Assembly (NCBI GenBank): GCA_002869925.2
Contig: NEWT02000037.1
Coordinates: 102,574 to 162,434 of the forward strand
Direction of reading: 5' to 3'
From: Nitrospira sp. CG24A
Lineage (GTDB): Bacteria > Nitrospirota > Nitrospiria > Nitrospirales > Nitrospiraceae
DNA length: 59,861 nt
Positions 51,259 through 59,359 of the stretch are shown in pieces. Numbering within the stretch: the first letter of the stretch is position 1; each line of letters opens with the position of its first letter. Below the pieces are notes generated by a model that was given only the letters and a program-made list of their open reading frames with translations, was not told the DNA's origin and made no database searches. Position numbers and translations under genes: made by a program.

Positions 51259-51849
51259 AAAGTGCCTCCCCCGAGATGGTGAAATAGACAGGGTCTGTTT
51301 CATCGGTCACCTGTCCGAATTCATATTCACCGATGGTAGTGACAAGCTATTCTGTCAGAGCCAAAGCTGTCTATGCATCTTTCGAGGGGGGTCGTGCTGC
51401 ATATGTGGGTGGCGGCAAGATGGCTCCAATGGCCGATTGGCCTGCATTTTCGGTTCGAACAATAGAAAGAATGTGTATTCCAAATGTATTGGAATAAGAT
51501 GTACTTGGTCAGTTGTTCCAAAGAGAGGCAGAGGCCGGCGAGTGGCCCTGTATCCTCGATGTCTTTGCTCAGTGGATGTCGACTCGGTGATTCTCCTGCA
51601 GCACATTTCGGGGCATAGTGATCAGAGGTGCGGGGGTCCCGTCATGGCGCAGACTATGGTCTGTCTCGCTCAATCATTTCATGAACTCATCGTTTCGTAG
51701 CCGTCTCAGCTGAACAACATCTTTGCCTTGTTCCCTTCTTATTGCTAAGGTATTCTCCGGCTTAAATCCTGAAACGTGGAGCGTGAGAGATTCGAGGAAT
51801 TTTCCTCGCACGGCCCCCTCTCACTCTTCACGTCTGAATAATTTCCACT
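51259..51849. other. Gene-poor region with a palindrome and a repeat unit
   Basis: No convincing gene. A plus-strand ORF at 51179-51700 is cysteine-rich without family, start site or codon bias and is rejected. At 51476-51496 lies a perfect inverted repeat TATTCCAA-atgta-TTGGAATA, operator-like. A palindromic unit (51774-51833) precedes the antiporter gene by 16 bp. Confidence 0.5.
51771..51834. repeat. GTGAAAGG-related palindrome, copy 3
   Basis: ACGTGGAGCGTGAGAG (51774-51789) pairs with CTCTCACTCTTCACGT (51818-51833) with two mismatches; an inner CGAGGAA-tt-TTCCTCG stem at 51793-51808 completes the foldback. It lies 16 bp before the antiporter start. Confidence 0.65.
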
Positions 51850-53856
51850 ATGACCGACTACGGTGTGCTCGCAAATCTGCTTGTCATTTTCACGGCGTCG
51901 ATCGCCGTCGTCTTTGTATTCCATCAGTTCAGACTTCCCTCGATCGCTGGATTCTTGGTTGCCGGCGCGCTCATCGGACCCTATGGGTTGAATCTCATTT
52001 CTGACATCGAAACGGTTCGAGCATTGGCGGAGATCGGGATTGTGCTGCTGCTCTTCACCATCGGCATCGAATTTTCGTTGGTGCATTTAGTTTCCATGCG
52101 CCGTCTCATGTTTTTGGCTGCACCCATCCAGGTTGGGGGCGTGCTGTGCATCGCGTGGCTCGGGGCGATGCTTGCCGGACTGTCTTGGCAGCAGGGAATT
52201 TTCTGGGGATTTCTTTTCTCGCTGAGCAGCACGGCGATTGTGTTAAAGACCTTGGCAGAACGGGGAGATAGCGACTCCATTCATGGCCGAGCCACGATCG
52301 GCATTCTCGTCTTTCAGGATTTGGCCGTCGTTCCCATGATGTTGTTGACGCCGATTCTTGGGGGCCAATCGGAAGGAAGTGCGCTGGCGATTCTGCTCAC
52401 GTTGGGGGAGTCGGTCCTCGTCGTCGCGCTCGTCATTGGCGCATCCTGGTATCTGGTCCCCAAGGTGTTGGGACATATCGTCCGTAGCCGCAGCCGCGAG
52501 TTGTTCTTGCTGACGATCATTGTCTCCTGCCTCGGTATCGCGTGGCTCAGCTCACTCGGCGGTCTTTCGTTGGCGCTGGGCGCGTTCATCGCCGGATTGG
52601 TCATTTCAGAATCGGAATACAGCCATCAGGCCATGGCCGAAGTGCTGCCATTTCGCGACAGTTTCAACAGTCTATTTTTCGTGTCAATCGGTATCCTCAT
52701 GGACTGGCGGGTATTATTTTCCCATCCGTTGCCGGTCGCCGGACTACTTGCCGCTGTTCTGTTGGTGAAGTGTGTCGCCGGCGCTGGAGCCGTCCTGTTG
52801 GCGGAGGTTCCTCTCCGTTCAGCGATTATGGTGGGCATCGCTCTCGCTCAGGTCGGAGAGTTCAGCTTCTTGTTGGCGCAGCAAGGGCAGGAGAGCGGTT
52901 TCTTGCGGGGCGATCCGTATCAGGTGTTTCTCGCGGTCTCGGTGCTTTCTATGATTGTGACCCCTTTTCTCATGCAGTGGTCGCCTCACTTGGCTCGTCG
53001 TGCAGAAGCGTGGCAACGGCTTCGTCATTGGTTGCCGAGTCACACCACCGGCCATGTCGTGCAGACCGAAGGAAAACAGATTCGGGTCAAGGATCACGTC
53101 ATTATTGTGGGGTATGGGTTGAACGGGAGGAATCTTGCCCGCGTTCTCGGCGAGACCGAGATTCCCTATCTGGCATTGGATCTCGATGGCGATATCGTCA
53201 GCCGGGAGGCGAAACACGGAGTGCCCGTCTATTATGGCGATGGCACGAATCCAAACGTGCTACGGCACATGAAAATCGAGGATGCGAAGGTGTTGGTGGT
53301 CGCCATTTCTGATCCGTTTATCACCAGACGAGCCGTGCAGGTGGCCAAGGGCCTCAACCCCCAACTCCATGTCGTCGTACGAACTCGCTATCTGCGGGAA
53401 TTGGAGGAGCTGCACCAACTCGGCGCGGACGATGTGGTGCCGGAGGAGTTCGAAACATCCATTGAGATTTTTTCTTTAGTGCTCCACACCTACAAACTGC
53501 CGCAGGAATTTGTGATGGAGAAAGCAAAGCAGATTCGCCGTGAAGGGTATGCCTTGCTTCGTCGCAGCGAATTGCCTGAGCTTTCGCATCATCTGCGTGG
53601 CGGCACATTGGCCGATGCGGCAGTTGAAACCTTCCGTATTGATGACGATTCACCTGCGCAGGGGAAGACGTTGGCTGAAATTGCTCTCCGCCCACGCACC
53701 GGCGCTTCGATCATTGCCTGGACGCGTGCCGGGGTGACGCAAGCCAATCCGTCAGAGAATACTCGGTTGATGGCAGGCGACATCGTGGTATTAATCGGCT
53801 CGCGCGTGCAGATTCGGCAGGCGATGGAACTGTTAGTGCAGATGGGTGAGAAATGA
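51850..53856 (+). CDS. CPA2-family cation:proton antiporter with RCK domains (KefB/YbaL-like)
   Basis: A 668-residue protein. Residues ~1-390 form about 12-13 membrane helices of a Na+/H+ exchanger domain (LPSIAGFLVAGALIGPYGLN; EIGIVLLLFTIGIEFS; GFLFSLSSTAIVLKTLAERG; FQDLAVVPMMLL). Residues ~415-540 are an RCK N domain with HVIIVGYGLNGRNLARVLGE, LDLDGDIVSREAKHGVPVYYGDGTNPNVL. The C-terminus is an RCK C domain (ETFRIDDDSPAQGKTLAEI...ENTRLMAGDIVVLIGS). It exchanges K+ or Na+ for protons, gated by ligand at the RCK ring. There is no KefC-type regulator nearby. Confidence 0.93.
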   Translation: MTDYGVLANLLVIFTASIAVVFVFHQFRLPSIAGFLVAGALIGPYGLNLISDIETVRALAEIGIVLLLFTIGIEFSLVHLVSMRRLMFLAAPIQVGGVLCIAWLGAMLAGLSWQQGIFWGFLFSLSSTAIVLKTLAERGDSDSIHGRATIGILVFQDLAVVPMMLLTPILGGQSEGSALAILLTLGESVLVVALVIGASWYLVPKVLGHIVRSRSRELFLLTIIVSCLGIAWLSSLGGLSLALGAFIAGLVISESEYSHQAMAEVLPFRDSFNSLFFVSIGILMDWRVLFSHPLPVAGLLAAVLLVKCVAGAGAVLLAEVPLRSAIMVGIALAQVGEFSFLLAQQGQESGFLRGDPYQVFLAVSVLSMIVTPFLMQWSPHLARRAEAWQRLRHWLPSHTTGHVVQTEGKQIRVKDHVIIVGYGLNGRNLARVLGETEIPYLALDLDGDIVSREAKHGVPVYYGDGTNPNVLRHMKIEDAKVLVVAISDPFITRRAVQVAKGLNPQLHVVVRTRYLRELEELHQLGADDVVPEEFETSIEIFSLVLHTYKLPQEFVMEKAKQIRREGYALLRRSELPELSHHLRGGTLADAAVETFRIDDDSPAQGKTLAEIALRPRTGASIIAWTRAGVTQANPSENTRLMAGDIVVLIGSRVQIRQAMELLVQMGEK

Positions 53857-53961
53857 ATGGGGGCGCGAGACAAGCGCGATTCGAAGGCTGAAGGCCAGAG
53901 GTCGGAGATCCGAACACTTCAGCCTGCTTCACCAGTCGCGCTTTCCCCGCCAGTCTCGCCG

Positions 53962-55050
53962 TCAACTCTTCCAGCGAAGTGTGACCCGTTCTTTGAGTGG
54001 GTGGTCGAGTGGCTGCCCAGTTTGCACCGATGCGAGGTGTGCGGCTTTCAACTTGTAGTACCACTTCGCCGGCGTATCGGCGTCGTCGATGAGCATTAAG
54101 GCAGGTTTGTAGCGCAAACCCACCGCCTGACGCTCCATCGCCTCCCGATCCTGTGTCATGAAAATATTGGCGAAGTAGCGAAAGATGGTCTTGGAAAATG
54201 GAACCCAGCTGAGACAGTTCCATGCCGCGGTAAAATCGATGCGGCATTGCTGGTCACTGATCGGCGTGACCGTGGCGCGGCTCGACACGAAGAGGGATCC
54301 GCACTGGACGAACTCGAATCGCTGGTTGGGCAGCACAAAGTCGATGGTGGTCGTCAACGGCCCTCCGTAAAACAGGTTCAGAAGCTTGTACGGTCCGCTG
54401 TTCTTAGAGGGAGCGTGAGGGGCCATGCGGAAGCCGTGGGGGATCGGTTCAAAGGTCTTGGCCTTTTCGTGGATGCTTGCCTGGCTCCGCCACCAGGAAC
54501 TTTGATGGACAAAGGGGCCGTGAGCCGGGTCCATTAGGCCGACGATCCCGTCGTCGATGGTACAATCTAACAGCGTCGAAATGTGAACCATCCGATAAGG
54601 AGAGGAGGGGAGCGGTAGCGGCGGTACATCTGGGATGGTCTGATTCAGTCGTTGAGGGTCAGGAACAAACACCCACACATAACCATCCCGCTCGCGACAA
54701 GGGTAGGTCGTGATGCCGATTTTGTCGGCTTGAATAGGGGAACCTTCGACCAGCGCGGGAATCTCCCGGCAACGGCCTCCCTGGTCGAACTGCCAACCAT
54801 GGTAGGCGCATTCGACACAGTCGCCTTTCATTTTGCCGAATGACAGCGGCATTCCACGATGTGGGCAAATGTCGCGCATGGCCGCGACCTGACCCTGTGA
54901 GGTTTTGCAGACGAGAATCGGGAGGCCTAACAGGATGGTTCCCTTTAGGCTATCAGGAGCGAGTTCACTGCTCAGACAAGCAGGGTACCAGAAGCCGAAG
55001 AGCGGTGCGCTCTTGGATGGTTTAATTTCGGTGATAAGGCTGCTGTTCAT
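53962..55050 (-). CDS. Rieske-type aromatic ring-hydroxylating oxygenase subunit
   Basis: A 362-residue protein. The Rieske [2Fe-2S] ligands are C62, H64 (CPHRGMPLSFG) and C81, H84 (CAYHGWQFD). The mononuclear iron site fits D174, H177, H182 (MDPAHGPFVH, D-x2-H-x4-H). The first residues PLFGFWYPACLSSEL are a typical start. Oxygenases of this size act on small aromatics, sterols or chlorophyll-like rings; the substrate is not evident. It is alone, convergent with the antiporter gene and divergent from the DsrE gene. Confidence 0.9.
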   Translation of the reverse strand: MNSSLITEIKPSKSAPLFGFWYPACLSSELAPDSLKGTILLGLPILVCKTSQGQVAAMRDICPHRGMPLSFGKMKGDCVECAYHGWQFDQGGRCREIPALVEGSPIQADKIGITTYPCRERDGYVWVFVPDPQRLNQTIPDVPPLPLPSSPYRMVHISTLLDCTIDDGIVGLMDPAHGPFVHQSSWWRSQASIHEKAKTFEPIPHGFRMAPHAPSKNSGPYKLLNLFYGGPLTTTIDFVLPNQRFEFVQCGSLFVSSRATVTPISDQQCRIDFTAAWNCLSWVPFSKTIFRYFANIFMTQDREAMERQAVGLRYKPALMLIDDADTPAKWYYKLKAAHLASVQTGQPLDHPLKERVTLRWKS

Positions 55051-55128
55051 GAGAAGAATGGAGTGGCAGGTGACATCGGTTCACTTGGAACTATATCCGC
55101 CGTGCCGGGTGAGGTCAAGGTCGTTGCC

Positions 55129-55158
55129 TTGACAAGAAAAAGAAACGGGGACTATAGT
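55129..55158 (+). promoter_or_regulatory. Sigma70-like promoter of the DsrE-TusA pair
   Basis: TTGACA at 55129-55134 and TATAGT at 55153-55158 with an 18-bp spacer, 56 bp before ATG 55214. Confidence 0.6.
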
Positions 55159-55213
55159 TAATTTTATACTCAAATTGCTGCACGCATGCGAACCTGACGG
55201 GAAAGAGGGCGTC

Positions 55214-55744
55214 ATGACAACTGCGCAGATGGACCCAGCGGTCGCATTGGACAACCTACGGGCCTCCAAGCCTGACAAGGTGACGATCGTGCTGTTGAGC
55301 GGTGACATGGACCGAGCAATGGCGGCGTTCATCATTGCCACCGGGGCTGCTGCCATGGGAATGCAGGTCACCGTCTTTTTCACCTTCTGGGGTCTCAATG
55401 CCATTCGCCGGAAAGGCGCGAGCAGCTCTGCCAAGGACTGGTTGCGCCAGATGTTCGGCCTACTCAATAAAGGGGGCGCGGACAGCCTTCCCCTCTCGCG
55501 GTTTCACATGTGGGGCCTGGGCACGAAGATGATGCAAAAGGTCATGAAGCAGAACCGGATGCCGGGCGTGCCTGAACTCATGGAAACAGCGCTGGACCTC
55601 GGAGTTCACTTTATTGCCTGCACGACGACCATGGGGTTGATGGGGATTACGAAAGATACGCTGATTGAGGGTATCGATCAGTTTGCAGGGGTGACCACCT
55701 ATCTTGCCGAAGCCAAGCAAGGCAGCGTCAACTTGTTCATTTAG
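55214..55744 (+). CDS. DsrE/DsrF/DrsH-like protein
   Basis: 176 residues from ATG 55214 (AAAGAGG upstream). DsrE-superfamily landmarks: KVTIVLLSGDMDRAMAAFIIATGAAAMGMQVTVFFTFWGLNAIRRKG, GLGTKMMQKVMKQNRMPGVPELMETALDLGVHFIACTTTMGLMGI, and the end TTYLAEAKQGSVNLFI. The conserved cysteine is in FIACTTTMGLMG. These proteins bind or move sulfane sulfur between TusA and partners such as Dsr, heterodisulfide reductase or rhodanese systems. It is followed by tusA 81 bp downstream, past a repeat that begins at its TAG stop. Confidence 0.92.
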   Translation: MTTAQMDPAVALDNLRASKPDKVTIVLLSGDMDRAMAAFIIATGAAAMGMQVTVFFTFWGLNAIRRKGASSSAKDWLRQMFGLLNKGGADSLPLSRFHMWGLGTKMMQKVMKQNRMPGVPELMETALDLGVHFIACTTTMGLMGITKDTLIEGIDQFAGVTTYLAEAKQGSVNLFI

Positions 55745-55822
55745 TTTATTTGGTTCATTTGGTGTGGGGCTTCAGTTAACTAAACAAACGAAATCAACCA
55801 AACAAACCAGAGAAACGAGACG
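55742..55822. repeat. GTTTGTTT palindrome family, copy 2
   Basis: Left part (GTTTATTTGGTTCATTTGG) and right part (AAATCAACCAAACAAACC) form an imperfect AT-rich foldback. It starts with the TAG of the DsrE gene and ends just before the tusA start. Confidence 0.65.
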
Positions 55823-55824
55823 CC

Positions 55825-56070
55825 ATGCCACATGCCGATGTGAAGCTCGATACGCTCGGGTACTTTTGCCCGATGCCGATTATTATGACCCTCAAGAAGA
55901 TTAAGGAACTGACGCTGGGTCAGGTTCTTGAAGTCGTCTCGGACGACGAAGGCATTAAAAAGGATATGCCTGCCTGGTGTGACACAACAGGCCATCAGAT
56001 GGTCGGGCTCGAAGAAGAACAGACGAAGTCGGGAATGATCTATAAAGCATTTGTGAGAAAGACAAAGTAA
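55825..56070 (+). CDS. tusA: TusA-family sulfur carrier protein
   Basis: An 81-residue protein with the TusA signature LDTLGYFCPMPIIMTLKKIKEL: the Cys of C-P-x-P carries persulfide. A typical beta-alpha-beta-alpha layout follows (QVLEVVSDDEGIKKDMPAWCDTTGHQMVGLEEE) with the second Cys. It moves sulfur for tRNA thiolation, molybdenum cofactor or dissimilatory sulfur oxidation. Pairing with DsrE points to a sulfur-trafficking role. The start has AGAGAAACGAG upstream, within the repeat's end. Confidence 0.93.
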   Translation: MPHADVKLDTLGYFCPMPIIMTLKKIKELTLGQVLEVVSDDEGIKKDMPAWCDTTGHQMVGLEEEQTKSGMIYKAFVRKTK

Positions 56071-56133
56071 GCTCACAGACAGAGCTTTCACAGGCCAGAA
56101 CCTTCCATAAACGATCTCAATGTCAACATAGCC

Positions 56134-56261
56134 TCAGGATGCTCAAAAAGGCCGTCCAGCAAGGCCGCAGCGAGTGAAGGCCCGGAGGCGTACCCTCTGG
56201 GGTACGTTGAGGGCTTGAGCGATGCGAGAACGCAGTTGGCGGTCTTTTTCAGCATCCTGAG
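56134..56261. repeat. Palindromic element family II, full copy
   Basis: Ends CTCAGGATGCTCAAAAAG and CTTTTTCAGCATCCTGAG are inverted; central hairpin CGTACCC-tctg-GGGTACG is at 56189-56206. Confidence 0.85.
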
Positions 56262-56269
56262 TAGTGGTG

Positions 56270-56316
56270 AGAGAAGCCGGAGGGCTGACAGTCAGACCTC
56301 CGGCTTCTCTATTTTC
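56270..56316 (+). terminator. 14-bp perfect terminator hairpin just before ftcD
   Basis: AGAGAAGCCGGAGG (56270-56283) pairs with CCTCCGGCTTCTCT (56297-56310), followed by ATTTTC. It is 13 bp upstream of the ftcD start (56324), after a family II repeat. Confidence 0.75.
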
Positions 56317-56323
56317 ATTCGTG

Positions 56324-58015
56324 ATGAGGCAGGACGTGGATCGACTCGTCGAGTGTGTGCCGAACTTCAGTGAGGGACGAAACCAGGCAACAGTGCGGGC
56401 ACTGGCGCTGGCTGTGGAGTCGGTGCAAGGGGTTTGGCTGTTGGACCAAACGATGGATCGAGATCACCATCGTTCCGTCATTAGTTTTTCAGGCGAACCA
56501 GACGCCGTTGTTGAAGCGGCTTTTCGCGCGATTCGCGTGGCGACCGATCTCATCGATCTCCGGAAGCACAAGGGCGTCCATCCAAGGGTGGGAGCCACGG
56601 ATGTCGTGCCTTTCGTGCCGTTGCGCGGTGCGACGATGCAGGACTGTATTCATCTGGCAAAGCGGTTGGGGCAGCGGGTCGGAACAGAGCTTGAGATTCC
56701 GGTATTTCTCTATGAACAAGCGGCTCTGCACCATGATCATGCTCCGCTCGAATCGGTCCGCCGGGGAGGACTTCAAGGCCTCGCGTTCCGTATGGCTTCG
56801 GATCCGGACTGGAGACCGGATTATGGACCCCATCAACTGCATGAGACGGCTGGTGCCGTGGTGATCGGTGCACGACCTCCCTTGATCGCCTTTAATGTCA
56901 ATCTCCGCTCGACGGACCTGGCGCTGGCCCGATCCATCGCCAAAGACATTCGCCAATCGAACGGAGGGCTGCCCCATCTCAAAGCGATCGGTGTGGAGTT
57001 AGCCAGCCGAAAGATGGTTCAGGTGGCTATGAATCTCACTGATTACATCATCACGCCGCTCCATGTCGCGTTTGAAGCGGTTCGAACTCGTGCAGCTGAG
57101 AGAGGTGTGTTAGTAGCGGAGAGCGAAGTGATCGGGCTTGTGCCCCAGGCTGCGCTGATTCAGGCTGCCGGGCATAGCTTGGCGCTCGAACAGTTCGACT
57201 CGACCCAGGTGCTGGAAGCGAGATTGGAGACTCGACTATTCGGTGAGTCAGCGCGACGAGGTCCGTCTGGCGAACAGGAATCGATAGACATGCACGCGCA
57301 TCCCCTTGCAGATTTTTTGGATGCAGTCGCAGCGGCGACTCCGATTCCTGCCGGCGGCACGGTCGCAGCCTTGGTGGGCGCTCTCGCGGCCTCGCTGGGG
57401 ATGATGGGGGCGCGTTTGAGTCGGCAACAAGGTGTGGAACATCGGTTGAGTGAAGTTGGGCGACGGCTTCGTGATCTGATGCAGGCTGACGGCGAAGCCT
57501 ATCAGCGATTTATCCAGGCCACGAAGCTGGAGAAGACAGACCGGACTCGCCCTGCCGCCTTGGCGTCCGCGCTTCATCTGGCGACGGAGATTCCCCTCGA
57601 GATTGCCGAACAGGCGACGGAGGCTGGAGTGCTTCTTCATGCCTGCTCGGCAGGGGTCAAGCCACGTGTTCGTTCTGATCTTGCCGTTGGACTGATACTG
57701 GCAATTGCCGCAGCCGACGCGGGGCGTCATACGGTAGAAGAAAATATGAACAGTCAGCGCAATCAACGACTTAAGTTGTCACTTCGCGACAGGATTGAGC
57801 TAATGACTATCCGTCTTGAGGAACTCAGGAGCCTATGTTACATTACGCCCCTTAGTCAGGATCGGGCTGGCACGAGAAAAAAACCTGTACAGGCATCGCC
57901 TGGGAAACTACACAAACGGGAAGAATGGAAATCAAAGTCTTCAATAATAACGTCGAGAAAGCTCTCAAAGTTGCGAAGAAGAAGCTCGCGGGAGAAGGAC
58001 TCTTCCGGGAACTAA
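56324..58015 (+). CDS. ftcD: Fused glutamate formimidoyltransferase / formimidotetrahydrofolate cyclodeaminase
   Basis: 563 residues from ATG 56324 (or GTG 56336, which has GAGG upstream). The N-terminal ~300 residues are FtcD transferase: RLVECVPNFSEGRN, DHHRSVISFSGEPDAV, KHKGVHPRVGATDVVPFVP, RPDYGPHQLHETAGAVVIGARPPLIAFNVNL. The rest is the cyclodeaminase: PLADFLDAVAAATPIPAGGTVAALVGALAASLGMMGARL, with helical EIPLEIAEQATEAG. It moves the formimino group to tetrahydrofolate and makes methenyl-THF plus ammonia. The last ~60 residues after LRSLCYITPL are Lys/Arg/Ser-rich, unlike the family, and the last 91 bp overlap rpsU in another frame. Confidence 0.9.
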   Translation: MRQDVDRLVECVPNFSEGRNQATVRALALAVESVQGVWLLDQTMDRDHHRSVISFSGEPDAVVEAAFRAIRVATDLIDLRKHKGVHPRVGATDVVPFVPLRGATMQDCIHLAKRLGQRVGTELEIPVFLYEQAALHHDHAPLESVRRGGLQGLAFRMASDPDWRPDYGPHQLHETAGAVVIGARPPLIAFNVNLRSTDLALARSIAKDIRQSNGGLPHLKAIGVELASRKMVQVAMNLTDYIITPLHVAFEAVRTRAAERGVLVAESEVIGLVPQAALIQAAGHSLALEQFDSTQVLEARLETRLFGESARRGPSGEQESIDMHAHPLADFLDAVAAATPIPAGGTVAALVGALAASLGMMGARLSRQQGVEHRLSEVGRRLRDLMQADGEAYQRFIQATKLEKTDRTRPAALASALHLATEIPLEIAEQATEAGVLLHACSAGVKPRVRSDLAVGLILAIAAADAGRHTVEENMNSQRNQRLKLSLRDRIELMTIRLEELRSLCYITPLSQDRAGTRKKPVQASPGKLHKREEWKSKSSIITSRKLSKLRRRSSREKDSSGN

Positions 58016-58119
58016 AGCGACGGCGTTTTTATGAAAAGCCAAGTGTCAGGAAGAAAGCCAAGGAGCGCGAGGCACAGCGGCGGCGTCAAAAGTGGTTGTC
58101 GAAGCGTAAGCCAGAGTAA
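57925..58119 (+). CDS. rpsU: 30S ribosomal protein S21
   Basis: A 64-residue protein matching S21: MEIKVFNNNVEKALKVAKKKLAGEGLFRELKRRRFYEKPSVRKKAKEREAQRRR and a basic end. Length (64) is normal. It binds the 3' end region of 16S rRNA in the small subunit and helps initiation. Its first 91 bp are also read, in another frame, as the end of ftcD, so the two genes overlap unusually far. A GGGAAG-like sequence 7 bases upstream is the probable ribosome site. Confidence 0.95.
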   Translation: MEIKVFNNNVEKALKVAKKKLAGEGLFRELKRRRFYEKPSVRKKAKEREAQRRRQKWLSKRKPE

Positions 58120-58189
58120 GCACCCTTCAAGAACTTGCCCGTTCGGTCGATCGCATTTCTGCCAAGATCTTCAAATAGTTACCTCATCC

Positions 58190-58849
58190 ATGCGTCAGGA
58201 ACAGATGACTGCTGCGCTTCGAATCGTGAAGCGCGAGATTCGACAGTGGGAGGAGCCGGTTGTCGGCGTGGTGGCACGCGAGTCGAACCGAGACCCCTTC
58301 CGCATCCTCATATCGTGCCTGCTCAGCCTTCGCACTAAGGACAAGACGACATCTGAAGCCAGTGCCAGGTTGTTCGCGCTGGCGTATCAGCCTGCCACCA
58401 TGTTGACCCTCCCGCTCCGGAAGATCGAGCGAGCCATCTATCCCGTCGGATTCTATCGGACAAAATCGAAGTCTATCCATGCCATTTGTCGTCGCCTTTT
58501 GGATGTGTATGGAGGGACGGTTCCCGATTCTATCGAGGAGCTCGTGACGCTGTCAGGGGTTGGACGGAAGACGGCGAACTTGGTGGTGACGGTCGGTTAT
58601 GGCCAGCCCGGCATCTGTGTGGATATTCACGTACATCGGATCTGCAACCGTTGGGGTTATGTGAGAACCAAGACACCGGAGGAAACTGAACAGGCTCTGC
58701 GTAGGAAATTGCCGGCTCAGCATTGGATCACCTTCAACGATTTGCTTGTTCCCTACGGGCAGAACCTCTGCCAACCAGTCTCGCCCTTCTGTAGCCAGTG
58801 CAAGCTCACCGAATACTGTGATCGGGTCGGGATAAAGAAGTCGCGTTAA
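58190..58849 (+). CDS. nth: Endonuclease III (DNA glycosylase/AP lyase)
   Basis: 219 residues. Helix-hairpin-helix signature LSGVGRKTANLVVTVGYG with catalytic K127, catalytic D145 (VDIHVHR), and the [4Fe-4S] cluster C194-x6-C201-x2-C204-x5-C210 at the C-terminus. The LSLRTKDKTT region replaces the common LSAQATD motif, as in archaeal-like/long-patch variants of the family. It removes oxidised pyrimidines in base excision repair. ATG 58190 is the likely start; ATG 58205, with CAGGA upstream, is an alternative. Its TAA touches a palindromic repeat. Confidence 0.93.
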   Translation: MRQEQMTAALRIVKREIRQWEEPVVGVVARESNRDPFRILISCLLSLRTKDKTTSEASARLFALAYQPATMLTLPLRKIERAIYPVGFYRTKSKSIHAICRRLLDVYGGTVPDSIEELVTLSGVGRKTANLVVTVGYGQPGICVDIHVHRICNRWGYVRTKTPEETEQALRRKLPAQHWITFNDLLVPYGQNLCQPVSPFCSQCKLTEYCDRVGIKKSR

Positions 58850-58926
58850 ACGTTAGATGTGAAACGTGAAATGTAACAATCCGGACGGGGCATATTCGTT
58901 TCACCTCTTACGTTTCACTTTTCACG
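58849..58926. repeat. GTGAAACG palindrome, copy 4
   Basis: Left arm AAACGTTAGATGTGAAACGT, with GAAATGTAAC after it, and right arm CGTTTCACCTCTTACGTTTC, with ACTTTTCACG after it, fold back over a GC-rich loop between the convergent nth and DsrE genes. Confidence 0.75.
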
Positions 58927-58930
58927 TCCG

Positions 58931-59350
58931 TCAGATGAACAGCGTCGTTTCCGCTCCTGCCGTAAGGGCGATGATCGCAGGCAGTCCCATCACCTCGTCG
59001 ACATTCTTTTCGACGTCGACGCTATCTACTCCCATGTATTCCAGGCCGGCGCTGCAGGCGATCAGACGAAACTTTCCGACCTGTTTGGCGTCCTGAAACA
59101 TTTCAGAGATCTTCGGCACCTTCTTTTCTTTCAACAGCCGTGTCACTTCGTCGGCTGAGGCAGCATACTCAGGGGGAAAGTCCACCTGATCGATCTTTCC
59201 CTCGGCCAGCTTCTTGATCGTCCAGAACAAGAGAATCACCATCACGTCTTTTCCCATCGCCGCGGCGGTGAGTCCAAGCGTCGCGACCTGGTGCAGCGTG
59301 TCGTAAGTGGCGTGATGGGCGAAGATGACGAACTTGGGTTGAGTCGGCAT
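58931..59350 (-). CDS. DsrE/DsrF-like protein, short form
   Basis: A 139-residue DsrE-superfamily protein: FVIFAHHATYDTLHQVATLGLTAAAMGKDVMVILLFWTIKKLAEGK, EKKVPKISEMFQDAKQVGKFRLIACSAGLEYMGVD, and LPAIIALTAGAETTLFI. The conserved Cys is in RLIACSAGLEYMG, matching the FIACTTTMGLMG position of the other DsrE protein in this window. It likely binds sulfane sulfur as TusA partner. It lies 9 bp after the exported-protein gene on the same strand, so they are probably cotranscribed. Confidence 0.9.
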   Translation of the reverse strand: MPTQPKFVIFAHHATYDTLHQVATLGLTAAAMGKDVMVILLFWTIKKLAEGKIDQVDFPPEYAASADEVTRLLKEKKVPKISEMFQDAKQVGKFRLIACSAGLEYMGVDSVDVEKNVDEVMGLPAIIALTAGAETTLFI

Positions 59351-59359
59351 GGCTGGTCA

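Noticed and set aside
51179-51700. 173-residue Cys-rich plus-strand ORF
   Set aside because: Starts inside the exported-protein gene on the other strand, no ribosome site, no family, erratic composition.
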